Source of the DNA: Smittium mucronatum
Lineage: Eukaryota; Kickxellomycota; Harpellomycetes; Harpellales; Legeriomycetaceae
DNA: 12,069 bases
Direction of reading: 5' to 3'
Assembly: GCA_001953115.1 (NCBI GenBank)
Contig: LSSL01003939.1
Location: forward strand, 1 to 12,069
Shown: positions 1 through 8,967 of the stretch, piece by piece
Position numbering within the stretch: position 1 is the first letter of the stretch
Layout: every line of letters starts with the position of its first letter
Translations under genes and position numbers: made by a program
Notes under the pieces: model-generated
Databases searched by the model: none
What the model was told of the DNA's origin: nothing
What the model saw: the letters and a program-made list of their open reading frames with translations, nothing else

Positions 1-1800
1 TGATTAAATTGAAAATTAAAAAATCACTTATTAGACAATAGTATAACTAGGAAAAATTCACCAATGGGTAAAAAACACCATTTAAACTCAAATCCACTCA
101 GGATAAAATCCACTGCTTAAAAGTATATCCCACTTATGTGTCAAATCCTCGTAAAACATATACAAGACTGTTTTACAAAACCCTATCTATTTTGAACATT
201 AATCTGTAAATTAAAGACTGCTTTTCAAAAACATTCCAAGTAGTTTTTTATAATGATTCTTTTTATTGGATTAAATTGGCGAATTTTAATAAACTCATCG
301 CATTAGGATTTTTGTGGTGAATTTTATGTTCATTTTAGACAAATGAAAGAGATCGTCAAATGAATTTAACTTTCAATTAGAGAATCAAAATTTTTCAGAT
401 TAATAGGGAAAACCCAACTTAATTATGCCACGATATAGTTATTCAATTTTTAAAGATAGATATTTCTTTTATGCATTATCTAATAATTTATATCTAAGGC
501 ATGTAAAAAAAAATAGATGATCTCTATCCTAAAAATCTTTGGAAATACTATTTTCATTGATACTCATTATATCCAAATGTTTTTTGATCAAGATTATTAT
601 ATGTGCAATACGATATCCACATACCAAAATTGCTGTATATGATCAGAGTTTAATAATTTTCATCAAATTATCCTTATATAACTTGTAATTAGATTTTTTT
701 AGGAAAAATTCTTATAAAAATAAGTCGCACTCACACATTTTAATTAACCAAATTAATATAATTCGGCAGCTAAAATATGCGATGAAATTTTTTTACGCTC
801 ATAATTTTGTATAATTAATATGTTACACTATATAAACAACTTAAAAAAAAAATTTAATCTATGAGTTATGTTTTTATAAATATCTATATAAATAATTTCG
901 GATTATATGATAATATAATTTAATCTATCAATTATAATTATATATATTTATATATTTATTGTAAGGAATTAAATCACAAAAAAACTCCATCAAGCTATAA
1001 TCACTAAAAAAATAATAATGCTTAAAAGCTTAATTTAAATGTCAATTTATGAAACCCTATTTTTTGTGTACTATAAAAATTACAAATCTTTATGCTTTAA
1101 TAAGTTGTCTATTATAATTAGAGCCAAAATAAGCTCAATGGTAATTTTCTTTATATCATTTTTAGAGATTTTTTATTTTTTCCTCATAGATGTTTTTTAA
1201 GAAAAATCTATTGGTTAATAATAAAAATATAAAAATTGAAATATACGCGTATATTAAATAGTTATAAAATGTTAATAATCCACAAATAAATGGTTCTAAT
1301 ATCAATTAATTAAATTTATTATTATAACTATTCAAAAAAATATGATAATTTAGTCCGATTCAGTCCTGAAAACGTTGAAAAAAAACATTTATACTATGAA
1401 TTTAAAGCATGTATCTTATAGAAATTTTAATTTTTAAATAAATTTGATATATATTTATATATCATAAGAATAATTAAAATAAAATTTCGCTTAAATATAA
1501 TTTTGTGTGGGGGTTATAAATAAGTGGGGAAGCTTTAGTGTCATATAACGGTTTTATTGTTAAAAAAAACCGGTTTTCCATGTAAATTTGTATAATAAAT
1601 ATTTTTGGTTTTAAATCAAGTTGGTTAAAACTAAAATTTATAGATTTTATTTTTAAGTCCAAGAAAGAAAATAGAAGCATTTTTCGTTTTTTACACGCTT
1701 TATAAAAACTGTATACTCTTTCAAATTAACTGAAGATAATTAACTTTTTTATTATTACTGTATGAAAAAAAATAGAAATAGTATTGATAGAACAACTATC
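1..1800. other. AT-rich non-coding spacer
   Basis: This stretch is dominated by A/T runs and dense stop codons in all frames. The longest open frame (minus strand, 1474-1680) encodes only Phe/Ile/Leu/Lys/Asn-rich sequence, as expected from AT-rich DNA, and has no recognisable domain. I see no tRNA, rRNA or conserved coding pattern. The 5' end of the hAT relic may extend into its last few hundred bases, but no terminal inverted repeat could be matched by eye. Confidence 0.7.
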
Positions 1801-1917
1801 TGGGAATGCTACTCCAGAAACGGTGACAGTTTTACCTGAAATTTATGCCAAAGCGTTATAAGGCGCAAGGGGAGTACTACAACATCTTTAGCTTACCACT
1901 TGAAAAAAAAAGATATT
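1801..1917 (+). other. BED zinc-finger remnant of the hAT transposase
   Basis: The frame starts with Trp, continues to an N-L-C-Q-S stretch, then a K-G-S-T-T-T-S-L-A-Y-H-L-K-K-K tail, which is the usual BED finger layout (C-x2-C, then a G-(S/T)-T-x-L helix with H-x4-H). Two zinc ligands appear lost by single-base changes. The first Cys position is TGA (1837-1839). The final His position is Asp (GAT, 1912-1914), five codons after the retained His. BED fingers bind DNA, in hAT enzymes usually the transposon ends. The upstream start codon is not visible. Confidence 0.75.
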
Positions 1918-2187
1918 GATTACAAAAAGGATCAGGAAGAAATAAAAAAGAGAAAAAAAGAAATATCTACATCCTTTAGCAACGCAGAACAAACATGTAT
2001 GTATTTAACAGCGAATGATGGATTTTCAATAAATTCGATATAAAAAAACCAATTTATAATAGAGAGTTAAAGAATTATTAACATCCCTTTTCCTTCAAGT
2101 AAATCGACTATAAAGAAAAAATATTGGATTATCATAAAGAAAAGGTTTTAGAGATAGCGGAAATAATCCAAAAAAAGAAAAAAAAAT

Positions 2188-2624
2188 GAAGAAAGGATCA
2201 GAATAACTTTAGATGAATGGACAAATATAAAGCTGGATCGATTTTTGAGAATAAATGTACATTTAAATGGCGGGAAGGTCATAAATTTGGGTCTTGCAAA
2301 AATAGATGGTACTTGCACATCAGAAATTTTGGTAAAGTTAGTAACAAATAGATTAAGTATTTTTGGTTTAAATCAAATAAGAGATGCAGATGGCTGTGTT
2401 AATGATGGTGCATCAATTATGGTTAAATATGGGTCATTGATACCATCAGAAAGCCAACTAAGCTTAAATATGGTATCCATCTAGCCATAACAAAAGTTTT
2501 ATATAGTAATGAAAATGATCCTGGAATTTTGCAACAGTCACATATAACTTTTTTAGATGAAAACTCTGGATTAAATAGCAATATAGCTGATTTTAGCGAT
2601 AAATTTGATATCGAAATTCGCTAA
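2188..2624 (+). other. hAT catalytic core remnant (DEWT and DGAS blocks)
   Basis: Frame 1 carries R-I-T-L-D-E-W-T, then an I-N-V-H block, N-L-G-L-A-K-I-D-G-T, and V-N-D-G-A-S-I-M. The Asp codons at 2212-2214 and 2404-2406 match the first two members of the hAT DDE triad. Frame 1 ends at TAG 2482-2484. The match resumes in frame 3 from about 2469 with Y-G-I-H-L-A-I, the block that normally follows a conserved Cys/His just after the second Asp. This places a single-base indel near 2465. Frame 3 then runs to TAA 2622-2624. The first two acidic residues survive although the frame does not. Confidence 0.8.
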
Positions 2625-2701
2625 AACACTGTTATTTTTTATAGCTGTGATATAGATCGGGATATGCTATTACACACAGGAAAAATAATGAAAAATATAA
2701 A

Positions 2702-3055
2702 ATATTATCTATAAGAAATAACGACTTCTAAAACCAAGTTTTTAAAAAACACGGTAAAAGATTTGAACTGAAAACAGACTCAAGGATCAGATGTAATTCA
2801 ATAGTTCCAATGCTTGAAAGGTTTTTACTGCCTCATGATATTGTCAGAGAGTATTTTAATGAAAGTGGTGGAGAATATAAATATATATATATGTGCATAT
2901 ATTTAATAAAGCTACAAGAGCTACATGAGGTACTTAAACCTTTGGAAAGGGGGATCGAGAAATTTAGCCCAAACAATAGTAGCTTGACTGATGGAGATAT
3001 AGCCTATCAAATAATATATAGAGGTTTGCAGAACTTAAAACTTGCCTTTCATTAA
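2702..3055 (+). other. hAT middle (helical insertion) remnant
   Basis: Frame 2 reads F-K-K-H-G-K-R-F-E-L-K-T-D-S-R-I-R-C-N-S-I followed by M-L-E-R-F. This is the D-x-x-T-R-W-N-S...M-L-x-R block of hAT enzymes. The conserved Trp is Cys here (TGT at 2792-2794, one base from TGG). An L-Q-E-L-H-E-V-L-K-P-L-E block follows, typical of the segment before the C-terminal domain. An in-frame TAA lies at 2729-2731 and the frame ends at TAA 3053-3055. A short AT-dinucleotide tract at about 2881-2892 encodes Tyr/Ile-rich residues and looks like a later microsatellite expansion. Confidence 0.75.
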
Positions 3056-3060
3056 AACTG

Positions 3061-3573
3061 GTGGAATCTATAAAAATACATTATCATAGAAGATGAAACA
3101 TAAAAGCGTTTTAAGATTTGAAATCATTAAAAACAGCAAAAATTACTGAAGATTTAATTCAAAATGGAGAAGTAATACTTAAATATTCAAACGAAATCGA
3201 GATAATTGAATTTCTATCGAATGCATTCTATAGAATGCTTGAATACACTTCTGAAATCAACAAAAGTCTAGACTTGGAAATTTGCACTTTGAATAAATAC
3301 CAATCTTTTGATGAAGAATATGAAGAGCTTTCTAATTCAAAACTATCTGATCCGGATAAAAATTAATTACCAGAATCTATTCAAGGTGATATCGAGTTTT
3401 ATTTAGTATACAAAATTAAAACCGAAAAATTGGAAAAATTACATAAAAGCCTGTTAAAAATTCAGCCAACATTAACATCACCTGAGCGATCTTTCTCAGT
3501 TTCGGGTGGAATTTGCTTTAAAATAAGAAATAGAATGAGTCATGAGCTTTTGGACTCTTTGGTTTTTTTTTAA
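3061..3573 (+). other. hAT C-terminal dimerisation domain remnant
   Basis: Frame 1 is readable from V-E-S-I-K through to the natural end, broken by TGA at 3094, TAA at 3112 and TAA at 3364. After the last stop it reads L-x-K-L-H-K-S-L-L-K-I-Q-P-T, then S-P-E-R-S-F-S-V-S-G-G, then K-I-R-N-R-M and L-L-D-S-L-V-F-F. This is the hAT family C-terminal dimerisation signature. The Glu codon at 3484-3486 corresponds to the third catalytic acidic residue of the DDE triad. TAA at 3571-3573 is in the expected position for the authentic stop, shortly after the L-x-x-L motif. Confidence 0.88.
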
Positions 3574-4331
3574 AATATCATTTCAAAATTTTTGACTCTC
3601 TTTAGCTCCTTAATATTAACAATATAACTTTCAATCGAAAAATATATTTTAAAATGTTTCTTTGTTACAAAAAAAAAAGACGAATGCACTATCTGATTAC
3701 TTATTCACTCGTGTAGAAATTTTCTCTGTCTATGTAAAGCTCCGTATATAAATATAAACAAAGATTTATTTTTTATTACCTTTTGAATTTTATTTATTTT
3801 TTAGCTTTAATATTATTTTAAAGATTTACTAACATAATTAATAGCTATCTTTTTTATTTCTGTGGTTCGAAAAGTTCCGAAAAAAGCCAAGCTTACTTCT
3901 ATTATAGAAATTTTTTGACCATAGCGTTTTTTTTATTATTTCAAACCCCTAACACAAATTCAAGGGATATCAAAGACTTTTGTAAGATATTATAAGAACT
4001 TTGAAGCTACTTTTAGTCCAGAATATAATTTTTTTTCGGAAATATTCATATATACGATGCTTGGTGTTTTATTTAATAATTCTTTTAATGTTTCATAGAA
4101 AAATTTCATACTTCGAATAAAAACTTATTTTCCCATTCATAAATGTATATTATATGATCTTTTGCAGTTTTTAGACAATTTTACCTAAGATTATTATTAA
4201 ATAGTTCGAAAAATATTCACCAATTTCAGCCTAACTTCAAAATAACAAAAAAAATTTCAATAATGTAGCTAAAAAAACTCGATTATTTCGAGATTATATA
4301 CAATAAATTTTGTGTTATTAGGTTAGATAAA

Positions 4332-4360
4332 GTGATTTAAGGTGATTTAAGAATTCTTAA
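4332..4360. repeat. tandem decamer leading into a 14-bp perfect palindrome
   Basis: GTGATTTAAG occurs twice head to tail (4332-4341 and 4342-4351). The end of the second copy overlaps the perfect palindrome TTAAGAATTCTTAA (4347-4360). This is read directly from the sequence. Function is unknown; it may be a replication-slippage duplication next to a chance palindrome in AT-rich DNA. Confidence 0.8.
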
Positions 4361-5000
4361 TCATACGATTATTGTATCATATTCGATAAAAAAATAACTT
4401 CTTCAAAAGCTGCATGTTTTTTTACGGTATTAGAATCATTTGACTATAAAAAATCAAATCTTGATCATAATTTATGATATTGGCAAAATTAATCATACAG
4501 AAAAGCAAGTAAAAGAATAGTATAAATATATATTGTTTATGCAATAATTCCAAAAACGTTATATCAAACATTTTTATTTTAGTATCTAGGATTAGTCCAA
4601 AAATATTTATTTTATCGAAAATTACATTTTTTACCCGATTAATGTTAACTCTAGCTTTCGATTTAAATTTTCGCTTTAATAATAGACGTAAATAGCTTTT
4701 AAAAACAATTTCCTCAAATGATCCCGTTCTTTAAAAAACAAAGAATTTAACTGTGGGCTATATTCTGAAAAATCCTGTATATTTATATAAATAAATCGTA
4801 TTCATATATTCATTAATATGATGAAAATAGTATTATCACTTTAGTTTTACCACCAGAATATTCAAATCGAGTTAATGGAATAAGTTAACAAATATGTTTT
4901 AAATTTTATGCATTTTTTTGTTTCAAAAAATAAAATAAAATCCAAATTTTATTTGTGGGTAGCTTGGCTTTTTGAGATATTGCTAAAACTGCATTATCAG

Positions 5001-5062
5001 AAATTAATCGTGATTAATCATGATCAATTGATTAATCATTATTTTTAGCGTCGATTAATCGA
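5001..5062. repeat. cluster of TGATTAATCA-type palindromes
   Basis: TGATTAATCA, itself a perfect palindrome, occurs at 5011-5020 and 5029-5038. The related 12-bp palindrome TCGATTAATCGA lies at 5051-5062, and a further ATTAATCG at 5003-5010 forms an 8-bp inverted match with CGATTAAT at 5052-5059. Between the first two copies are the small palindromes TGATCA and TCAATTGA. The clustering of one core (ATTAATC) within about 60 bp is seen directly. It may be a regulatory or transposon-end array, or part of a dispersed repeat. Confidence 0.8.
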
Positions 5063-6026
5063 GTATTGGATTCTCTCATTTTAATCCCTTTTTTCTGAAT
5101 TAGCTCTGAAAAATCGCACTTGAGGAAAATACAGAATCAAAAAAATCTACGACCTAATCTATTTACCAAATTAAATATATTTACTGAGCACAATTCTTTC
5201 GTATCCTTATGCCAAAGCTTCTTATTCATCTATAAGGATCAACATATATTGGATTTTGTCGAACTACTGGAATACCAAAATATTTTTTCAATCAATACTG
5301 ACGAAATTTGACGATTCTATTTGTAAAATGGATGAGTAAAACTTCAACTGTTATTATAAATATAAAAAATGATGTTTAATATCCCCTAGAACCTCATAAA
5401 ATTGAAAAATTGAAACTATTAGCGTATTGTATTATTTGATAATAGGCTTAATATTGATGGGACCATGTTTGATAAGTGTCATATAATTTATTATTGGCAG
5501 CTACAGTTTCGTTGAAAAAGGCATTATTTTTCAAAAAAGTATAATAATAAAGACTCTTTGATCTCCAAGAATTATTAAAGCTATTTTTTTAGTGTTTATA
5601 ATGAAAAAGTCTATTATTTTCCGTAATAAATTTTTTTTTATATAAAAAACAATTATGTGCTTGTATTTTTTCACTGAACAACTTAAAAAAAGATGAGCTA
5701 TAATAAAACAAGGATCTTTTTAAATTAATACATTAATAAAAAAGAATAATTTGGTTAAAATCCCAATAGTGCAATTCTATTTAAATCTTCGAAGGAAATT
5801 CTTATCTATAATTATTTGAAGTAAAATTTTTTTATAGATTTTAAGAACATGTTTTATTTAAATATTGTGGTTTTTATTTTTCTAACTTTCAATATTGTAT
5901 CATTTGATTTAAATTAGATTAATTTAATTCCTATAAGTATTAGTAATAATCTCGAAAAGATGTTCATTTGGGTTTTGAAGTTTGATTATTTATACTCAAT
6001 CACTGAAATTATTATTACTCCCCTTA

Positions 6027-6102
6027 TAACACATTATTATATCATAGGCTTTTCTGGAAAGAAATTTTTACTCATAAAACGATTTGATATTATAATGTGT
6101 TA
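6027..6102. repeat. 18-bp near-perfect inverted repeat with 40-bp loop
   Basis: The left arm (6027-6044, TAACACATTATTATATCA) and right arm (6085-6102) are reverse complements with a single mismatch. The interior is 40 bp and has no coding content. The arms could be the ends of a tiny non-autonomous element or a hairpin. No clear target-site duplication flanks them. Confidence 0.75.
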
Positions 6103-6113
6103 AAAATTATTTA

Positions 6114-6134
6114 ATAATAAATAATAAATAATAA
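6114..6134. repeat. (ATAATAA)x3 AT-rich tandem repeat
   Basis: Three uninterrupted copies of ATAATAA are followed by AATTATT. The 15-mer AATAATAAATTATTC at 6127-6141 recurs at 6267-6281. This is a simple AT-rich microsatellite-type repeat with no inferred function. Confidence 0.8.
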
Positions 6135-8566
6135 ATTATTCTAAAGTAAATTTGCAAAATATGCTGACATAGCATCAAATATTAAGGATAAAATTAATGG
6201 AATTAAGATAAAAGCGAGGCTTAAGATATTCCTAATACCTAAATATTAAATTTTATGCTATAAAATAATAATAAATTATTCCTTCTTTTAGAAAAAAACG
6301 GATTGAATCTTTTAGAGCTCTGGGTAAATAAAATTAGTACAAATCAGTATTCCTATATGAGATATAAACCAGAATTATGAAATATCATTATAAAAGCTTC
6401 AAATTCTGAAGGCCGATAATAAAATAAAGCTTTATTCAAGTATGACTCATCTTTATCTCCAAATTTAGAAAAAAATTATTATTGATATGTCTCTTGTATA
6501 TTTAAATACCGCTATTCTGTAACAAAGTCAGTTAAAAAATGGAATTTTTAGCACGAAAATTTTTTATAAAAACTATTAAAATATATTATTTTATATATTC
6601 AACACTCACTTTCATTTGAATAATATGGACGTAAAATACAATAAAAAAACCTTAGTCCGAAGATTATTAAAATTCGATGACCTTACAAAAAAAAATTATT
6701 ATAAAAAAACGGCTTGGAATAGCCTAAAAAACAGCTTTCGGTTGAAAGTCAAATGATAATAACAGGATTGGGTTTTTTAAATCTTCTAGGAAATAAAAAA
6801 AACGGCTTTTAAGCGATTAATTTTACTTGTAAATCAATGAAATGGATTGTGTTTAATATCTACCTGAAAAAAGATACCTTGTTTAGCTAAGGATCTCCAA
6901 TTTCTGTAAATTGATATAAGTTTTCTTTGGCAAACGTCTAGTTAGCCTGATAACCTCGATATTAATTTTTTTTCTTTACGTTTTTAACAGCTTTCTTCTA
7001 CATAATTTTTTCGCTCGCAGTCTACTATTAAAATTGATTTATGAGCGTAAAAACTCTTATAGTTTCATTTTGAACAATCAAATAATATCGTTTAATTAGG
7101 AATTTGGAAATGGTATTTGCGCAAACGGAAGATAAAATAATGCGCTAGAAAAAAAAAATAATAACCGAAATTTTTAATAAGATTATACAGAGTTACACAG
7201 TTTTTAATTTTAGTTGATACTCTTTTTAAAAGTGCGGGGAAAAAAGAGACGATTCTTATGCGTATATACATGAAGAGATATCATTCGCGTTTTGGAAATC
7301 AGGATTTTATTTGATCATCACGTTTTTAATGAATGTTTTTTCACTAGTTTTTTCTGATACAATTTACCAACAAAACCTAGAGATAATAGATATTAAGAGT
7401 AATTTCCAGATATACCGATGATTTTTTCCAGAAAGTTTTATAGGTTATTTTTTAAAAATATGCGATTGGATAATAACAGCGAATTTTTCATTAAATTGGG
7501 ATAAATATTCATACATTTCATTTCAATAGCTATTTTTAAATCAGTAATAGCTTACACTTATTGAATCGGGTAGTTAGGAACATCAATTTTAGCATATAGG
7601 AAACAGCAAATTATTTCCGGAACGCATCTAGTGGATTATATAATATCCCACGCATAAAATTTTTATGTACATTAAGAATAATATTAATGAATATTTTTTC
7701 TAGAACCCATAGATTTATCCAAATAAGTATAAGATGCTATTTATTCTAGCATACACAAAAAAATATCTTCCGGGATTGGTAAATGTTTTGATAGCTTCGA
7801 AAATTGATCAAATTTTATTAGCATTAACTATTTCAAATTAAAAATCAATTCTGAAAACGTCTAAATCCCCTATTTGGTATAGGGACTATTCATTTTCAAA
7901 AAACACTCAATTAATGTTTTTGGCCAATAAAATAAGAAATAAGTAAACGTTTGATGAACCCAAAAATCACCGATGTTTTCTGATGATAATTATCCAATAA
8001 TTACTCTATAATTTGCATTGTGCGTTTTTTACAAAATCCTATTGAAAATGTGAGATTCTCTTTGACAGCGGACGTTTTAATATAATTTTTTTACTCTTTC
8101 TAGTTTGGAAAACTAACTTTTTAATTGTATAAATTTATTGGATAAGTTAAATCATTGAACATATATCTTTTACTGGAAAATTGTAAAGAATTTATTAGCT
8201 CCAAATATTTCCCCATTTTTATTGGTTTGAAATTGAAATAATTAAATATGTAGCTAATGAATTAATCAGTGAAAAAGGTTCTAGTCTTGAAAATATTCTC
8301 AAATATATTTATACATGTTATAGCTTTATTACTGTTTTTTTTTACGCAGAATTAGTTTTATTTTTGGTAAAAACAAAAATGCATCCCATTTGCAAAAAAA
8401 TAATTTTGAATTGACCCCAAAATCATCTATTTTGAAGCCGGTTTATTTTACTAATATAATTCGGGTCAAAGTTAGTTTATAGATTTAGTCATTGATCGTA
8501 TTTCAGTTGATGTTGGAATAAACGATGTACTACCAAAATTTGTATTTAAACCGAGAACTAGAGAAA

Positions 8567-8589
8567 CCGGACCTACTTCTAGGTACCGG
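8567..8589. repeat. CCGG-flanked inverted repeat upstream of the phosphate permease
   Basis: CCGGACCTA (8567-8575) pairs with TAGGTACCGG (8580-8589) around a CTTC loop, leaving one unpaired A. A second relation links CCGGAAAAT at 8586-8594 with ATTTTCCGG at 8638-8646. The patch is unusually G/C-rich for this spacer and lies about 380-400 bp upstream of the permease start. It could be a promoter-proximal protein-binding element or a relic of a transposon end. Its structure is seen; its role is not known. Confidence 0.7.
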
Positions 8590-8744
8590 AAAATTTAATT
8601 AAGTTCCGAAAATATGGATTTAAATCAATTAAAGTTCATTTTCCGGAAAGAATACTTTGATATATTTGAATTTCTATTTTTTTTGGCAAGATTATTATAT
8701 ACTTAAATCATTCACTCAACTAAGTTCATTAATCTTTTATCGAG

Positions 8745-8753
8745 TATATATAT
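8745..8753 (+). promoter_or_regulatory. possible TATA-like element for the permease gene
   Basis: TATATATAT followed by GG lies about 215 bp upstream of the ATG, a plausible distance for a fungal promoter with a moderate 5' leader. Because the spacer is full of AT-rich hexamers, chance occurrence is likely. No convincing CACGTG/CACGTT phosphate-response site was seen in the several hundred bases before the gene. Confidence 0.18.
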
Positions 8754-8967
8754 GGATATTTTTCAGCTTAGATAAAGAAACTTGAATTGATATTGGATTT
8801 CATAGTGCGCATCTTTCTTTTCGAGCTTGATAGTATACTTTATTCAAATCGGATTTCTAGGTTAAATCTAAAATTTTTAATTTAGTGCCTGGCTCTATTT
8901 AAGGATTCATTGTTTCTAACGTTTTAATCAATAAATTTTATTATATATCATAAAACTAAATTTAACA

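Larger units (their letters stand above)
1801..3573 (+). pseudogene. decayed hAT-family transposase (BED finger to dimerisation domain)
   Basis: hAT transposases cut and paste their own DNA element, using an RNase-H-like DDE core interrupted by a helical insertion. The conceptual translation runs in the correct domain order but hops frames: frame 1 at 1801-2043, frame 3 at about 2025-2187, frame 1 at 2188-2484, frame 3 at 2469-2624, frame 2 at about 2702-3055, frame 1 at 3061-3573. Recognisable landmarks are a BED-type finger, LDEWT, the NLGL...ID block, NDGASIM, YGIHLAI, DSRIRCNS, an LHEVLKPLE block, and SPERSFS near the end. Stops interrupt several pieces (for example at 1837, 2729, 3094, 3112 and 3364). 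The span of about 590 codons is close to a complete hAT transposase, so this is a mutated full-length copy rather than a fragment. No active product is possible. Terminal inverted repeats and the target-site duplication were not located. Family assignment is firm; subfamily is not. Confidence 0.9.
3574..8967. other. 5.4-kb AT-rich non-coding region with small repeats
   Basis: No frame here shows a recognisable domain. Open frames are short and composed of residues expected from A/T-rich codons. The longest (5120-5311) begins only at a TTG and matches nothing I recognise. The region contains the short palindromes, inverted repeats and AT-rich tandem repeats listed separately. The 3' end of the hAT element should lie in the first few hundred bases and the permease promoter in the last several hundred. 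No tRNA-like box B or rRNA sequence was seen on either strand. Confidence 0.65.

Noticed and set aside
1474..1680. Minus-strand 68-codon open frame
   Set aside because: Composition (Phe, Ile, Leu, Lys, Asn) is what AT-rich DNA gives by chance; there is no motif and no coding-like base composition.
3864..3880. GGTTCGAAAAG resembling a tRNA box B
   Set aside because: The terminal C of the box B consensus is missing and there is no box A or acceptor stem at the right distance.
5120..5311. Plus-strand 63-codon open frame
   Set aside because: It has no ATG at the start (TTG), no recognisable domain, and no continuation in neighbouring frames. It could be a very old coding fragment but I cannot support it.
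6700..6815. A-rich run followed by ACGGCTT occurring twice (about 6702-6715 and 6795-6807)
   Set aside because: Most of the match is the poly-A part; the informative portion is too short to call a repeat.
7319..7326. CACGTTTT, resembling a Pho4-type phosphate-response site
   Set aside because: It is about 1.65 kb upstream of the permease ATG and occurs singly in AT-rich DNA, so linking it to phosphate regulation is not justified.
7868..7884. Small hairpin CCCTAT/ATAGGG with 5-nt loop
   Set aside because: A six-base stem is within chance expectation for a sequence of this length and nothing nearby gives it context.
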